The translations under genes and the position numbers were made by a program. A stretch of DNA of 64,000 bases from Comamonas antarctica. GTDB taxonomy: Bacteria; Pseudomonadota; Gammaproteobacteria; Burkholderiales; Burkholderiaceae_C. A model generated the notes under the pieces. That model saw only the letters and a list, made by a program, of their open reading frames with translations. It ran no database searches and was not told the origin of the DNA. Location: positions 248,001 through 312,000 of the forward strand of contig NZ_CP054841.1 of assembly GCF_013363755.1 (NCBI RefSeq), in the 5' to 3' direction. Below are positions 42,405 through 54,017 of this stretch, piece by piece (position 1 is the stretch's first letter; the number at the start of each line of letters is the position of its first letter).

Positions 42405-44042
42405 TCAGGCTTCCACTGACTCCCGCGTACGTTCGAACACAAAGCCCCGGTAGCCGTCGCGCACGGCGGCGGAAGTGAGTTCGCGGTACTTCGCGAAACC
42501 GCCGGTGAACAGCGTCAGGCCCAGCGGCTTGTCCTTGACGTTGGCGCCGACATACCAGGTCTTGGCCTTGGTCAGCAGCGTGCGCTGCGACAGCTCGTAG
42601 ACCAGGTCCATCCAGCCCTGCTCGGCCTCGGCCGTGGGCTCGATGCTCGCCAGGCCTTCTTGCTCCATGTGCACCATGGCCGCGGCAATCCAGTCGACGT
42701 CATGCTCGCTGATGCGGATGATGTTGGCCAGCGCCGCCGGGCCGTTCGGTCCCGTGGTCATGAACAGGTTCGGGAAACCTTCCATCATCAGCCCCAGATA
42801 GGAGCGCGCGCCGTCCTGCCATTTGTCGTTGACCCTGCGGCCGTCCTTGCCGACCACATCAAAGGCCAGCAGAGCGCCGGTGAGGCCGTCGTAGCCGGTG
42901 GCGAAGATCAGCACGTCGAGTTGGATCTCGCCGGACTCGGTGCGCACGCCCTTTTCGGTGATCTCGACGATCGGGTCGGTGAGGCAGTCGACCAGGTGCA
43001 CGTTGGGGCGGTTGTAGGTCTCGTAATAGCTGCTGTCGAGGCAGGGCCGGCGCGCGAAGATCGGGTAGCCGCGCGGCTTGAGCGCCTCGGCCGTGGCCGG
43101 ATCCTCGACCATTTCGCCGATCTTGCCGCGCACGAATTCCGCGACATGCTCGTTGGCCTCGGGGTTGCTCATCAGGTCGGAGAAGGTGCCGAGCATCGCC
43201 AGGCCGCCGTTCTTCCACGCGTCTTCGAGCAGCTGCTGGCGCTGGCGCGGCGTGACGCTGAAGAACGCGCGCGTCGACTGCGGCCGCACGCCGCCCACGG
43301 CGCTGTTGCGCGCCGATTCGCGGATGCCCGCGTAGTGGCGCTTGACCTCGGCCACGTATTCGGGCTCGAGCTGCTCGTTGCGCATCGGCATGGTGAAGCT
43401 GGGCGTGCGCTGGTAGACAAACAGTTCGCCGGCCTCCTTGCCGACTTCCTGCACGATCTGGATGCCGGTCGAGCCGGTGCCGATCACGCCCACGCGCTTG
43501 CCGGCAAAGCTCACGGGCTGATGCGGCCAGCGCGCGGCGCGCAGCAGCTGGCCCTGGAAGCGCGCGATGCCGGGAATCTCCGGGTCCTTGGGCACGGACA
43601 GCGGGCCCGTGGCCATGATGCAATAGGTGGCTTCGAGCGTCTCGCCCTGGTCGGTCTTCACGCTCCAGAGCTTGCGCGCCTCGTCCCAGACCGCGCTGGT
43701 GACGCGCGTGTTGAACTGGAAGTGTTGGCGCAGGTCCAGGCGCCGGGCAACGAAGTCGATATACGCCAGCAGCTCGGGCTGGGCCGCGAACTGCTCCGAC
43801 CAGCTCCACTCCTGCTCGACCTCGGGCGAGAACGAGAAGCTGTAGTCGATGCTGGGCAGGTCGACGCGCGCGCCGGGATAGCGGTTCCAGTACCAGACGC
43901 CGCCCAGGTCGCCGCCGGCCTCGAAGCTCTGGATCCTCAGCCCCATCTCGCGGAACTTGTAGGTGGCGTACATGCCGCCGAAGCCGCCGCCAACGATGAC
44001 GACATCAAGGCGGCGCGGGGGTGTTGGAGGGTTGTTTTGCAT
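42405..44042 (-). CDS. Baeyer-Villiger-type FAD monooxygenase, last gene of the ten-gene operon
   Basis: 545 residues, typical of cyclohexanone-monooxygenase-like enzymes. First Rossmann motif GGGFGG at 18-23 (FAD), second GTGSTG at 188-193 (NADPH), and the diagnostic motif at 162-173 reads FQGQLLRAARWP: Phe, Gly, Trp and Pro fit FxGxxxHxxxWP but the His is Arg168. These enzymes insert O2-derived oxygen next to a ketone to give an ester or lactone. The linked SMP-30-type lactonase and SDRs fit ketone to lactone to hydroxyacid. The Arg may place it in a variant subgroup or affect NADPH handling. Confidence 0.88.
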   Translation of the reverse strand: MQNNPPTPPRRLDVVIVGGGFGGMYATYKFREMGLRIQSFEAGGDLGGVWYWNRYPGARVDLPSIDYSFSFSPEVEQEWSWSEQFAAQPELLAYIDFVARRLDLRQHFQFNTRVTSAVWDEARKLWSVKTDQGETLEATYCIMATGPLSVPKDPEIPGIARFQGQLLRAARWPHQPVSFAGKRVGVIGTGSTGIQIVQEVGKEAGELFVYQRTPSFTMPMRNEQLEPEYVAEVKRHYAGIRESARNSAVGGVRPQSTRAFFSVTPRQRQQLLEDAWKNGGLAMLGTFSDLMSNPEANEHVAEFVRGKIGEMVEDPATAEALKPRGYPIFARRPCLDSSYYETYNRPNVHLVDCLTDPIVEITEKGVRTESGEIQLDVLIFATGYDGLTGALLAFDVVGKDGRRVNDKWQDGARSYLGLMMEGFPNLFMTTGPNGPAALANIIRISEHDVDWIAAAMVHMEQEGLASIEPTAEAEQGWMDLVYELSQRTLLTKAKTWYVGANVKDKPLGLTLFTGGFAKYRELTSAAVRDGYRGFVFERTRESVEA

Positions 44043-44077
44043 GTTGTCTCCTGCATTTTCTTGAAAAACGATTCGGC

Positions 44078-44875
44078 CTAAACCGCCAGCGTGCCGCCAT
44101 CGACGGGCAGCGTCACGCCATTGATATACGACGCCAGCGCCGACGCCAGGAACACCGCCGCGCCCGCGAGCTCCTGCGGCTGGCCGACGCGGCCCGCGGG
44201 AATGCGCGCCATGAAGCGCGCCAGGCGCTCGGGGTTGGCGCGCGTCACGTCGGTCATCGGGGTCTCGATCACGCCGGGCGCGAGCGCGTTGACGCGGATA
44301 CCGTCGGCGCCGAGATCGGCGGCCATCGATTGCGTGAGCATCTTCACCGCGCCCTTGGAGGCCGAGTAGCCGAGCGCGCCGGCCTGGGCAATGAAGGCCG
44401 CGCCCGAGGCGATATTGAGGATGCAGCCGCGCGTCGCGCGCAGCGCCGGCAGCCAGGCGTGGATCACATTGAAGGTGCCCAGCAGGTTGACGTCGACCAC
44501 GCGCCGGATGTTGGCGTGCGCGCGCGGGCTGTCGAGGCCTTCGCGCAGGATCACGCCGGCGTTGTTGACGACGATGTCCACCGCGCCGATGTCTTCGCCC
44601 ACGATCCCGGCCAGCGCCGCCGCGGCATCGGCATCGGTCACATCCAGCGCATACGCCCAGCCCTCGCCGCCCGCGGCGCGGATCTGCGCCAGCGTGTCTT
44701 CGCAGCGCGCGGCGCTGATATCGGTGGCAATGACGCGCGCGCCTGCATGGGCAAAACCCACGGCAATCGCCTGGCCGATGCCGCTGGCCGCACCGGTGAC
44801 CAGCGCCAACCGGCCTTCGAGCAGGCGCGCGCGCTGCAAGGCGGCCATCACGGCCTCACGCGATGCGGCGCTCAT
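44078..44875 (-). CDS. SDR-family oxidoreductase
   Basis: 265 residues: TGAASGIGQAIAVGF near residue 27, VNNAGVILREG, catalytic YSASKGAVKML near 172 and INGVTLPVDGGT at the end. Its ATG overlaps the permease stop (44872-44875), which suggests translational coupling. Beside the Baeyer-Villiger enzyme it likely oxidises the cyclic alcohol to the ketone or the ring-opened hydroxyacid. Confidence 0.9.
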   Translation of the reverse strand: MSAASREAVMAALQRARLLEGRLALVTGAASGIGQAIAVGFAHAGARVIATDISAARCEDTLAQIRAAGGEGWAYALDVTDADAAAALAGIVGEDIGAVDIVVNNAGVILREGLDSPRAHANIRRVVDVNLLGTFNVIHAWLPALRATRGCILNIASGAAFIAQAGALGYSASKGAVKMLTQSMAADLGADGIRVNALAPGVIETPMTDVTRANPERLARFMARIPAGRVGQPQELAGAAVFLASALASYINGVTLPVDGGTLAV

Positions 44876-45828
44876 GGCTGCTCCTTGCCGCGCAGCGCAC
44901 GGCGCTCGAGCCAGGCATAGAGTTCGCCGATCAGCCCCTTGCGGAAGGACAGCACAACCACCACGAACACCAGGCCCTGGATCATCAGCACCCACTCGGC
45001 ATACGAGGCGAGGTAGTGCGACATCGAGACGATCAGCACCGCGCCCGCGATCGGCCCGAGCAGCGTCTGCATGCCGCCCAGGATGCAGATCAGCAGCGCC
45101 TCGCCCGAGGTCACCCAGGTCAGGTCGTTGAGCGTCACCACCTGGAAGGCCACGGCCTTCACCGCGCCGGCCAGGCCCGCGAGCGATGCCGACAGGATGA
45201 ACACCACCAGCTTGTAGCGGTTGGCGCGCAGGCCCAGCGAAATCGCACGCGGCTCGTTGTCGCGGATGGCGCGCAGGATCTGGCCGAACGGCGAGTTGAC
45301 GATGCGGTAGATCGCAAAGAAGCCAAACCCGACCAGCGCGAACACCGTGAAATACATCACCAGGTTGTTGCTCAGGTCGATGATGCCAAACATGGCGCGC
45401 CGCGGCACGTCCTGCAGGCCGTCCTCGCCGCCGGTGAAGGGCATGCGCAGCGCGAGAAAGTAGATCAGCTGCGAGAAGGCCAGCGTGATCATCGAGAAGT
45501 AGATGCCCTGGCGCCGGATGGCCAGCGCGCCGGTCAGCACGCCGATCAGCGCCGCCACGGCCACGCCGCACAGGATGCCCAGCGCCGGGTCCAGCCCCCA
45601 GACCTTGATGGCCTGCGCCGTGACATAGCCCGAGGCGCCGAAGAACATTGCATGGCCGAAGGACAGCAGTCCGCAGTAGCTGACCAGCAGGTTGAGCGCG
45701 GCCGCGAGCAGCGCAAAGCACATGATCTCGATCAGGAACTGCGGGTAGAGCACGAAGGGCGCGACCAGCAGCAAGGCGACGAAGGCCGCCAGCAGCAGGC
45801 GCTGCGTGCCGGGAGAGAAGTGTTTCAT
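44872..45828 (-). CDS. ABC importer permease, LivM type
   Basis: ATG 45828 (MKHFSPGTQRLLLAAFVALL) gives 318 residues with about nine hydrophobic segments and the family motifs SFGHAMFFGASGYVTAQ and the cytoplasmic EAA-like loop (IYRIVNSPFGQILRAIRDNEPRAISLG). The branched-chain amino-acid type (HAAT) family also imports aromatic acids, amides and urea. Translation overlaps the LivH-type gene by four bases. Confidence 0.92.
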   Translation of the reverse strand: MKHFSPGTQRLLLAAFVALLLVAPFVLYPQFLIEIMCFALLAAALNLLVSYCGLLSFGHAMFFGASGYVTAQAIKVWGLDPALGILCGVAVAALIGVLTGALAIRRQGIYFSMITLAFSQLIYFLALRMPFTGGEDGLQDVPRRAMFGIIDLSNNLVMYFTVFALVGFGFFAIYRIVNSPFGQILRAIRDNEPRAISLGLRANRYKLVVFILSASLAGLAGAVKAVAFQVVTLNDLTWVTSGEALLICILGGMQTLLGPIAGAVLIVSMSHYLASYAEWVLMIQGLVFVVVVLSFRKGLIGELYAWLERRALRGKEQP

Positions 45829-46709
45829 CGGGCCTCCTGGCCAAACAGGCCGTTGGGACGGATTGCCAGCGTGATGATCATCACGATGAAGATGACGACG
45901 CCCGCGGCGTCGGGGTAGACCAGCTTGGTCAGGCCCTCGACCACGCCCAGGCCGAAGCCGGTGATGATCGCGCCGATGATCGAGCCCATGCCGCCGATCA
46001 CCACCACCGCGAACACCACCACGATCAGGCTGTTGCCCATCAGCGGGTTGACCTGGTAGATGGGCGCGGCCATGGCGCCGCTGAAGCCGGCCAGCGCCAC
46101 GCCCAGGCCGTAGGTCAGCATCAGCATGCGCGGCACGTTGATGCCGAAGGTGCGCACCAGCGCCGCGTTCTCGTTGGCCGCGCGCAGGTAGGCGCCGAGC
46201 TTGGTGCGCTCGATCACCAGCCAGGTGCCCAGGCACAGCACCAGCGAGGCCGCGATCACCCAGACGCGGTAGGCCGGGATGTAGCTCACGCCGACATCGA
46301 AGCCGCCCGCAATCGGGTTCGGGTAGGGCTGGCCCGTGGCGCCGAACTTCCAGCGGAACGCGCCTTCCATCAGCATCGCCAGGCCAAAGGTCAGCAGCAG
46401 CGCGTAGACATGGTCCACGCGGTAGAGCCGGCGCAGCATCAGCCGCTCGATCAGCAGCCCCACGCCGCCGACCACGACCGGCGTGATGAGCAGCGCCCAC
46501 CAGTAGCTGATGCCGAAGTACTCGAGCAGGCCCCAGGCGACAAACGCGCCCAGCATGTACTGCGCGCCATGCGCGAAGTTCACGACATGCAGCAGGCCGA
46601 AGATGATCGCCAGCCCCAGGCTCATCAAGGCGTAGAACGAGCCGTTGATCAGCCCGATGACCAGCTGCCCGACCAGGGCCGACATTGGAATGCCGAAGAT
46701 TTCATCCAT
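45825..46709 (-). CDS. ABC importer permease, LivH type
   Basis: 294 residues with around eight membrane segments and LivH signatures: LINGSFYALMSLGLAIIFGL near the start, HVVNFAHGAQYMLGAFVAW and YLRAANENAALVRTFGINV. It forms the membrane channel with the LivM-type subunit. It lies 64 bp after the LivF-type ATPase gene in the operon. Confidence 0.92.
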   Translation of the reverse strand: MDEIFGIPMSALVGQLVIGLINGSFYALMSLGLAIIFGLLHVVNFAHGAQYMLGAFVAWGLLEYFGISYWWALLITPVVVGGVGLLIERLMLRRLYRVDHVYALLLTFGLAMLMEGAFRWKFGATGQPYPNPIAGGFDVGVSYIPAYRVWVIAASLVLCLGTWLVIERTKLGAYLRAANENAALVRTFGINVPRMLMLTYGLGVALAGFSGAMAAPIYQVNPLMGNSLIVVVFAVVVIGGMGSIIGAIITGFGLGVVEGLTKLVYPDAAGVVIFIVMIITLAIRPNGLFGQEAR

Positions 46710-46772
46710 GGTGGACTCTCCCGTGCCACGCGGCGCCGCGGCGCGCGTGGGTGTTTGTTGTGCGCTTGAGCT

Positions 46773-47484
<712 letters not shown>

Positions 47485-47492
<8 letters not shown>

Positions 47493-48237
47493 TGGCGCCT
47501 CCCACATAGGCCTCGATCACCGCCGGGTCGCGCGAGACCTCGTCATAGCTGCCCTCGGCCAGGATCTGGCCCGACTGCAGCACCGTGACGCGGTCGCACA
47601 GCTCGGCAATGACCTTCATGTTGTGCTCGACCATCAAGATGGTGCGGCCCTTGGCCACGCTGCGGATGATCTCCATCACCGGGGCGATGTCCTCGTGGCC
47701 CAGGCCGGCCATGGGCTCGTCGAGCAGGATCATCTCGGGCTCAAGCGCAATCGTCGTGGCGAGTTCAAGCACGCGCTTGCGGCCATAGGACAGCTCCACC
47801 GCCGGCGTGTGCAGCCAGCGCGTGAGGCCGACCATCGCGATCAGTTCGAGCGCGCGCGCATCGAGCACCTTGAGCGCGCGGTCGCGGCGCCAGAAGGCCC
47901 AGGTCATGCCGGCCTTTTGCTGCAGCGCCACGCGCACGTTCTCCAGCACCGTCATCTGGCCGAACACCGCCGAGATCTGGAACGAGCGCACCAGGCCCAT
48001 CGACGACACCGTGGCCGGGTCGCTGGCCGAGATCTCGCGGTCGTTGAACTGGATGCTGCCCGTGGTCGGGCGCAAGAAGGTCGTCAGCAGGTTGAAGCAG
48101 GTGGTCTTGCCCGCGCCGTTCGGGCCGATCAGCGCATGGATGCTGTGGCGGCGCACGCGCAGGTTCACGTCCTTGACGGCGTAGAAGCCGCGGAACTGCT
48201 TGCTCAGGCCCGTGGCCTGCAGGATGTAGGACTCCAT
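47485..48237 (-). CDS. ABC importer ATPase, LivG type
   Basis: 250 residues; Walker A GPNGAGKTT, signature ELSYGRKR (the LivG form of LSGGQ), Walker B MILLDEP and the C-terminal extension around GQILAEGSYDEVSRDPAVIEAYVG typical of LivG. With the LivF, LivH and LivM types and the binding protein at 50006 it makes a complete importer. Confidence 0.92.
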
Positions 48238-48246
48238 GGCGCGGCC

Positions 48247-48999
48247 TCAGAGCATGGCGTGCGTCACGCCGCCATCGACCAGGATCGAGGTGCCCGTGAC
48301 CCAGCTGCTGTCGGCCGAGGCCAGGAACATCGCGGCATTGGCGATGTCCTCGACCTCGCCCAGCCGGCGCAGCGGCGTGCGCGCGATGCGCACCGCGATC
48401 TTGTCGGGGTCGACATTGCCCTTCATGCCTTCGGTCGGCACCGAGCCCGGGCAGACCGCGTTGACGCGGATGCCGCGTGGCCCCAGGTCCACGGCCGAGG
48501 AGCGCGTGAGGCCCAGCACGCCGGCCTTGATGCCGCCATAGACCATGGCCTCGGGCACGCCCAGGAAGGCCGCGGCCGAGGCGATGTTGATGATGCTGCC
48601 GCCCTGGTCCATGGCTTCGGCGCCGACCTGAATGCCCCAGACCACGGAGTTGAAGCCGGTGCCGACCATGCGCGCCAGCATCTCGGGCGTGATTGCCGAG
48701 ATCGCGCCGTAGCGCACCCAGATCGCGTTGTTCACCAGGATGTCGAAGCGGCCGTGCGCCTGCTTCATTGCCTGCACCGCCTGGGCGAAGGTCTCGCGCT
48801 CGGCGACGTTGCCGCCAAAGGCCATCGCCTGGCCGCCCTGCGCGCGGATCTCCTCGGCCGCGGCCTGGGCCAGGTCCTCGCGCAGATCGAGCACGCCGAC
48901 CACGGCGCCGGCCTCGGCCATCGCATTGGCAATCGCCCGGCCAATGCCGCGCGCGCCGCCCGTGACCAGCGCCACTTTGCCTTCGAGTTTCTTGTTCAT
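48247..48999 (-). CDS. SDR-family oxidoreductase
   Basis: ATG 48999 (MNKKLEGKVALVTGGARGIG) gives 250 residues. Cofactor motif TGGARGIGRAIA near 13; the usual NNAG reads NNAIWVRYG; the catalytic Tyr-Lys lies in VYGGIKAG; end VTGTSILVDGGVTH. Second SDR of the operon. With the other it allows two oxidation steps (alcohol to ketone, hydroxyacid to oxoacid). Confidence 0.88.
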   Translation of the reverse strand: MNKKLEGKVALVTGGARGIGRAIANAMAEAGAVVGVLDLREDLAQAAAEEIRAQGGQAMAFGGNVAERETFAQAVQAMKQAHGRFDILVNNAIWVRYGAISAITPEMLARMVGTGFNSVVWGIQVGAEAMDQGGSIINIASAAAFLGVPEAMVYGGIKAGVLGLTRSSAVDLGPRGIRVNAVCPGSVPTEGMKGNVDPDKIAVRIARTPLRRLGEVEDIANAAMFLASADSSWVTGTSILVDGGVTHAML

Positions 49000-49034
49000 G
49001 GCTGTCTCCTTGCTTTCTTGCTCTCTTGGTTCAT

Positions 49035-49913
49035 TCAGGCCTGGTCGGCAAAGCGCACTTCGCGCAGCCCGCGCACGCCCGTGCCATGCACGGCAAACAG
49101 CGCGCCCGCGTCGGGGTGCTCGTCTTTCAGGGCATTGCCGCTGTGGCTGATGCTGGTGACGTAAAGCACATCGAGATCGGGGCCGCCAAAGCACGGGCAG
49201 GTCACATGGCGCACCGGCATGTCGATCAGCCGGTCGAGCCGGCCGTCGGGCAGGAAGCGCGCCATCTGGCCGGTCTCGACCAGCGCGGTCCAGAGGCCGC
49301 CTTCGCGGTCCACGGTGGCACCATCGGCGGCCGAGTTCAGCGCCGCGGTGTCGACCCAGACCGTGGGCGTGCCGACGCGGCCCGTGGCCAGGTCATAGGG
49401 GTAGCGGCGGATCTTGCGCGTGCGGCTGTCGGTGAAATAAAGCCACTGGCCGTCGGGACTGAAGCAGGTGGCGTTGGCAATGGCAATGCCCTGCTCCAGC
49501 ACCTGCACGCGGCCGCGCGCATCCACCTGGTAGAGCGCGCCCAGCGGTTCGTTGCGGCCCAGCACCAGCGAGCCCGCAACAAAGCGCCCGGCGCGGTCGC
49601 AGCGGCCGTCGTTGAGGCGGATGCGCTCGGCGGCGTGCGTGACACCGGCCAGCGGCGTGACGGCGCCCGAGTCCAGATCGAGATAGCTGAAGCCGTCGGC
49701 CAGCGCCGCCAGCAGCCGGCCGCTTTCGCACAGCGCAATCGAGCCGATGGCCGTGGGCAGCTGCCATTCGCGCAAGGCACCGCTTTCGGGCTCGAGCCGG
49801 CGCACCAACTGGGCATGCGAGTCAATCCAGTACAAGGCCTGGGCCTGGTCGTCCCAGAGCGGGCATTCGCCCAGCTGGTCACGCACGGGGGTGACGATTT
49901 CAATACGGGTCAT
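49035..49913 (-). CDS. SMP-30/gluconolactonase-like lactonase
   Basis: ATG 49913 (MTRIEIVTPVRDQLGECPLW) gives 292 residues of a six-bladed beta-propeller: LGECPLWDDQAQALYWIDSHA, RLNDGRCDRAGRFVAGSL (metal-binding Asn-Asp), NATCFSPDGQWLYFTDS and DGATVDREGGLWTALVETG. SMP-30 proteins hydrolyse lactones with Ca2+ or Zn2+. Next to a Baeyer-Villiger-type monooxygenase the natural reading is opening of the lactone formed from a cyclic ketone. Confidence 0.9.
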   Translation of the reverse strand: MTRIEIVTPVRDQLGECPLWDDQAQALYWIDSHAQLVRRLEPESGALREWQLPTAIGSIALCESGRLLAALADGFSYLDLDSGAVTPLAGVTHAAERIRLNDGRCDRAGRFVAGSLVLGRNEPLGALYQVDARGRVQVLEQGIAIANATCFSPDGQWLYFTDSRTRKIRRYPYDLATGRVGTPTVWVDTAALNSAADGATVDREGGLWTALVETGQMARFLPDGRLDRLIDMPVRHVTCPCFGGPDLDVLYVTSISHSGNALKDEHPDAGALFAVHGTGVRGLREVRFADQA

Positions 49914-50005
49914 GGCAAAAACCTGGAGGCAATGGCGCGGGCCGGCGCAAGGCCGCCGCGCCGAAAGGACAGCCCCGGACCGGGCCGGGATACAGACAGG
50001 GCGGC

Positions 50006-51238
50006 TTACTTCTTCACGAAGTCGCAGCCGCCTTCGGCCAGCGGGCGGAACACCTTGTCGCCCGGGATTTCCTCGAGCACCTTGTAGAGGTCGTTCTTGC
50101 CCTTGGACTCGGCCGGCGTCTTGACCTGGATCGCATAGGTCGGACGGATCAGCTGGCCGTCCTCGCGGATCATGGCGTTCTTCATCGAGAAGTCGTTGAC
50201 CGGCGTGGCTTTCATCTTGGCCATCACCGCCACGCCCTCGTCCGTGCCCGCGGCCTGCACCGCCTTGAGGTAGTGCAGCGTGGCGCTGTAGGCGCCGGCA
50301 TGGATGTAGGTCGGCACGACGCCCTTGTTCTTGTCCATGAAGCGCTTGGCCCAGGCGCGCGACTCGTCGTTGCGGTCCCAGTAGTAGGGCGCGGTGATCT
50401 GCAGGCCCTGCGCCACCTCCAGCCCCATGGCCGAGACGCTGTTGATGGTCATGCCGAACACGCCGACCTTCTGGCCGTTGCGCGCGAGCTTGTACTCCGC
50501 GGCCTGCTTGAGCGCATTGGTCAGGTCCAGGCCCGCATTGAGCACGACAATGGCCTGGGCCTTGCTGGCCTGGGCCTGCAGCAGGTACGACGAATAATCG
50601 GACGCGCCCAGCGGGTGGCGCACCGAGCCCACCACCTTGCCGCCGCCGGCCTCGATGAACTTGGTGGCATCGGCCTGCATGGCCGCGCCGAACGCGTAGT
50701 CGACGGTGATGAAGAAGAAGCTCTTGACGCCCTGCTTGAGCAGCGCCGTGACGCCGGCGTTGGCCAGCTGGTAGGTGTCGACGATGAACTGCACGGTCAT
50801 CGGCGAGCACATCTTGCCGGTGAGATCGGACGACACCGTGCCGGCGATCAGATACGGCTTTTTCTTTTCCTTCATCATGCTCGAGACGCCAAACGCGATC
50901 GACGAGGCCGAGCCGCCGAGGATGGTGTCGAACTTCTCGTTTTCTATCCACTGGCGCGCCATGTTGATGCCGACATTGGGCTTGTTCTGGTCGTCGGCGG
51001 TAGTGACCTCGATCGGCTTGCCCAGCACCTTGCCGCCGAAGTCCTCGACGGCCATGCGCACCGCCAGCGACGAGCCCGGGCCGCCATTGCCCGAATAGGT
51101 ACCGGTCTGGTCGGCCATCACGCCGATGCGCACCACGTCATCGCTGATCTGCGCCTGCGCCGGCAACGCGGCCAGCAGGGTGCTGCCGGCCAGCAAGGCC
51201 AGGCGCGACAGCGGGGAAATCGAAGGAAATGCGTTCAT
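50006..51238 (-). CDS. ABC importer substrate-binding protein (HAAT/Leu-Ile-Val type)
   Basis: ATG 51238 (MNAFPSISPLSRLALLAGST) gives 410 residues with a signal peptide of about 30 residues (ends AQAQ). The Peripla_BP_6 fold follows: VRIGVMADQTGTYSGNGGPG, ILGGSASSIAFGVSSMMKE, FFFITVDYAFGAAMQADATK. This subgroup, with CSPMTVQFIVDTYQLA, binds aromatic or other non-amino-acid carboxylates more often than leucine. It is the receptor for the importer encoded downstream. Confidence 0.92.
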   Translation of the reverse strand: MNAFPSISPLSRLALLAGSTLLAALPAQAQISDDVVRIGVMADQTGTYSGNGGPGSSLAVRMAVEDFGGKVLGKPIEVTTADDQNKPNVGINMARQWIENEKFDTILGGSASSIAFGVSSMMKEKKKPYLIAGTVSSDLTGKMCSPMTVQFIVDTYQLANAGVTALLKQGVKSFFFITVDYAFGAAMQADATKFIEAGGGKVVGSVRHPLGASDYSSYLLQAQASKAQAIVVLNAGLDLTNALKQAAEYKLARNGQKVGVFGMTINSVSAMGLEVAQGLQITAPYYWDRNDESRAWAKRFMDKNKGVVPTYIHAGAYSATLHYLKAVQAAGTDEGVAVMAKMKATPVNDFSMKNAMIREDGQLIRPTYAIQVKTPAESKGKNDLYKVLEEIPGDKVFRPLAEGGCDFVKK

Positions 51239-51295
51239 GTCTGTCTCCTGGTAGTTATGGAATGCGCTGACTGTCTTCAAACCCGTGTGGACCAT

Positions 51296-52951
<1,656 letters not shown>

Positions 52952-52978
52952 CGCGCTCCTTGGCTCGAATTTGTGTGC

Positions 52979-52996
52979 TTACATGCCGACAGGTAA
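52979..52996. promoter_or_regulatory. Shared palindromic operator, site 3 (ligase/ABC operon)
   Basis: TTACATGCCGACAGGTAA, 28 bp upstream of the ligase start. Outer arms CTTAC/GTAAG are perfect inverses, the core GCCGA is shared with site 2. Near-promoter position suits repression. Confidence 0.75.
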
Positions 52997-53167
52997 GTAA
53001 AACCAAGGATAGCAGCGCGCCCGATGCCAAGACCTAGGGACAAATCTGCTTGCCCGCCGCATTCTTTGCGGGTATTTGCGCGCCGCGCAGCGCAATTTTC
53101 GGCCTGCACCAGGTGCCGCCAAGGTGACTTGCAGGGGGCGCGCGCCGCGGTTAGGATGGCTCAGAAT

Positions 53168-53185
53168 TTACCGTTCGGCAGGTAA
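53168..53185. promoter_or_regulatory. Shared palindromic operator, site 4 (enoyl-CoA hydratase)
   Basis: TTACCGTTCGGCAGGTAA, the exact inverse of TTACCTGCCGAACGGTAA, 41 bp before the hydratase start. It is 189 bp from site 3; both flank the divergent promoters. Confidence 0.8.
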
Positions 53186-53225
53186 GTTCAGCCGCAACGA
53201 CGGCACCCATCACCAGGAGACTTTC

Positions 53226-53999
53226 ATGGAATTCAACACCCTCACCGTGGCCATCGACGCAGGCGTGGCCGTCGTCACGCTCAACCGCCCGCCGGTCAAT
53301 GCGCAGAACATCGAACTGCGCGAGGAGATCACGCGCGCCTTCGACCTGCTGTCCGACCACGACGACGTGGCCTGCATCGTGCTGACCGGCGCGGGCAAGG
53401 CATTCTCGGCCGGCGCCGACATCCGCGAGCGCCCCAACCTCGCGGGCGTGGCCGGCGCCTATGGCGCACACAACCGCCGCGTGCGCGAGTCCTACTATGC
53501 CGTGGTCGAATGCTCCAAGCCCATCATTGCCGCGATCAACGGCCCGGCGCTGGGCGCGGGCTTCGGCCTGGTGATGGCCTCGGACATCTGGGTCGCGTCC
53601 GAGGACGCCTATGTCTCCATGCCCGAGATCAATGTCGGCCTGGCCGGCGGCGTGACCTTCCTGCAAAAGGTCTTCAGCCAGTCGCGCGCGCGCCGCATGT
53701 TCTACACCGGCATGAAGGTCTCCGCACAGGAGCTGTACCGCCTGGGCCTGGTCGAGGCCTGCCTGCCCGCCGACCAGCTCATGCCCTACTGCATGGAGAT
53801 CGCGCGCGACATCGCCTCCAAGAGCCCGATTGCCATGCGCCTGGCCAAGGAAGCCGCGCGCATGACACTGCTCATGCCGCCGCGCGATGCCTACCGCTAT
53901 GAGCAGGGCAATACCGTGGCGCTGTCCAAGACCGAGGACTCCAAGGAAGCGCAACGCGCCTTCCTGGAAAAGCGCGCGCCGGTCTACACCGGGCGCTGA
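53226..53999 (+). CDS. Enoyl-CoA hydratase/isomerase
   Basis: ATG 53226 follows CAGGAGACTTTC. 257 residues of crotonase fold: GAGKAFSAGADIRERPN (oxyanion hole), INGPALGAGFGLVMASDIWV and YVSMPEINVGLAGGVTFLQ with a conserved Glu. It hydrates or isomerises an enoyl-CoA made by the acyl-CoA dehydrogenases of the cluster. Divergent from the ligase operon; downstream lies the long REP array. Confidence 0.9.
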   Translation: MEFNTLTVAIDAGVAVVTLNRPPVNAQNIELREEITRAFDLLSDHDDVACIVLTGAGKAFSAGADIRERPNLAGVAGAYGAHNRRVRESYYAVVECSKPIIAAINGPALGAGFGLVMASDIWVASEDAYVSMPEINVGLAGGVTFLQKVFSQSRARRMFYTGMKVSAQELYRLGLVEACLPADQLMPYCMEIARDIASKSPIAMRLAKEAARMTLLMPPRDAYRYEQGNTVALSKTEDSKEAQRAFLEKRAPVYTGR

Positions 54000-54017
54000 G
54001 GCCGGGCCACGCTTTGC

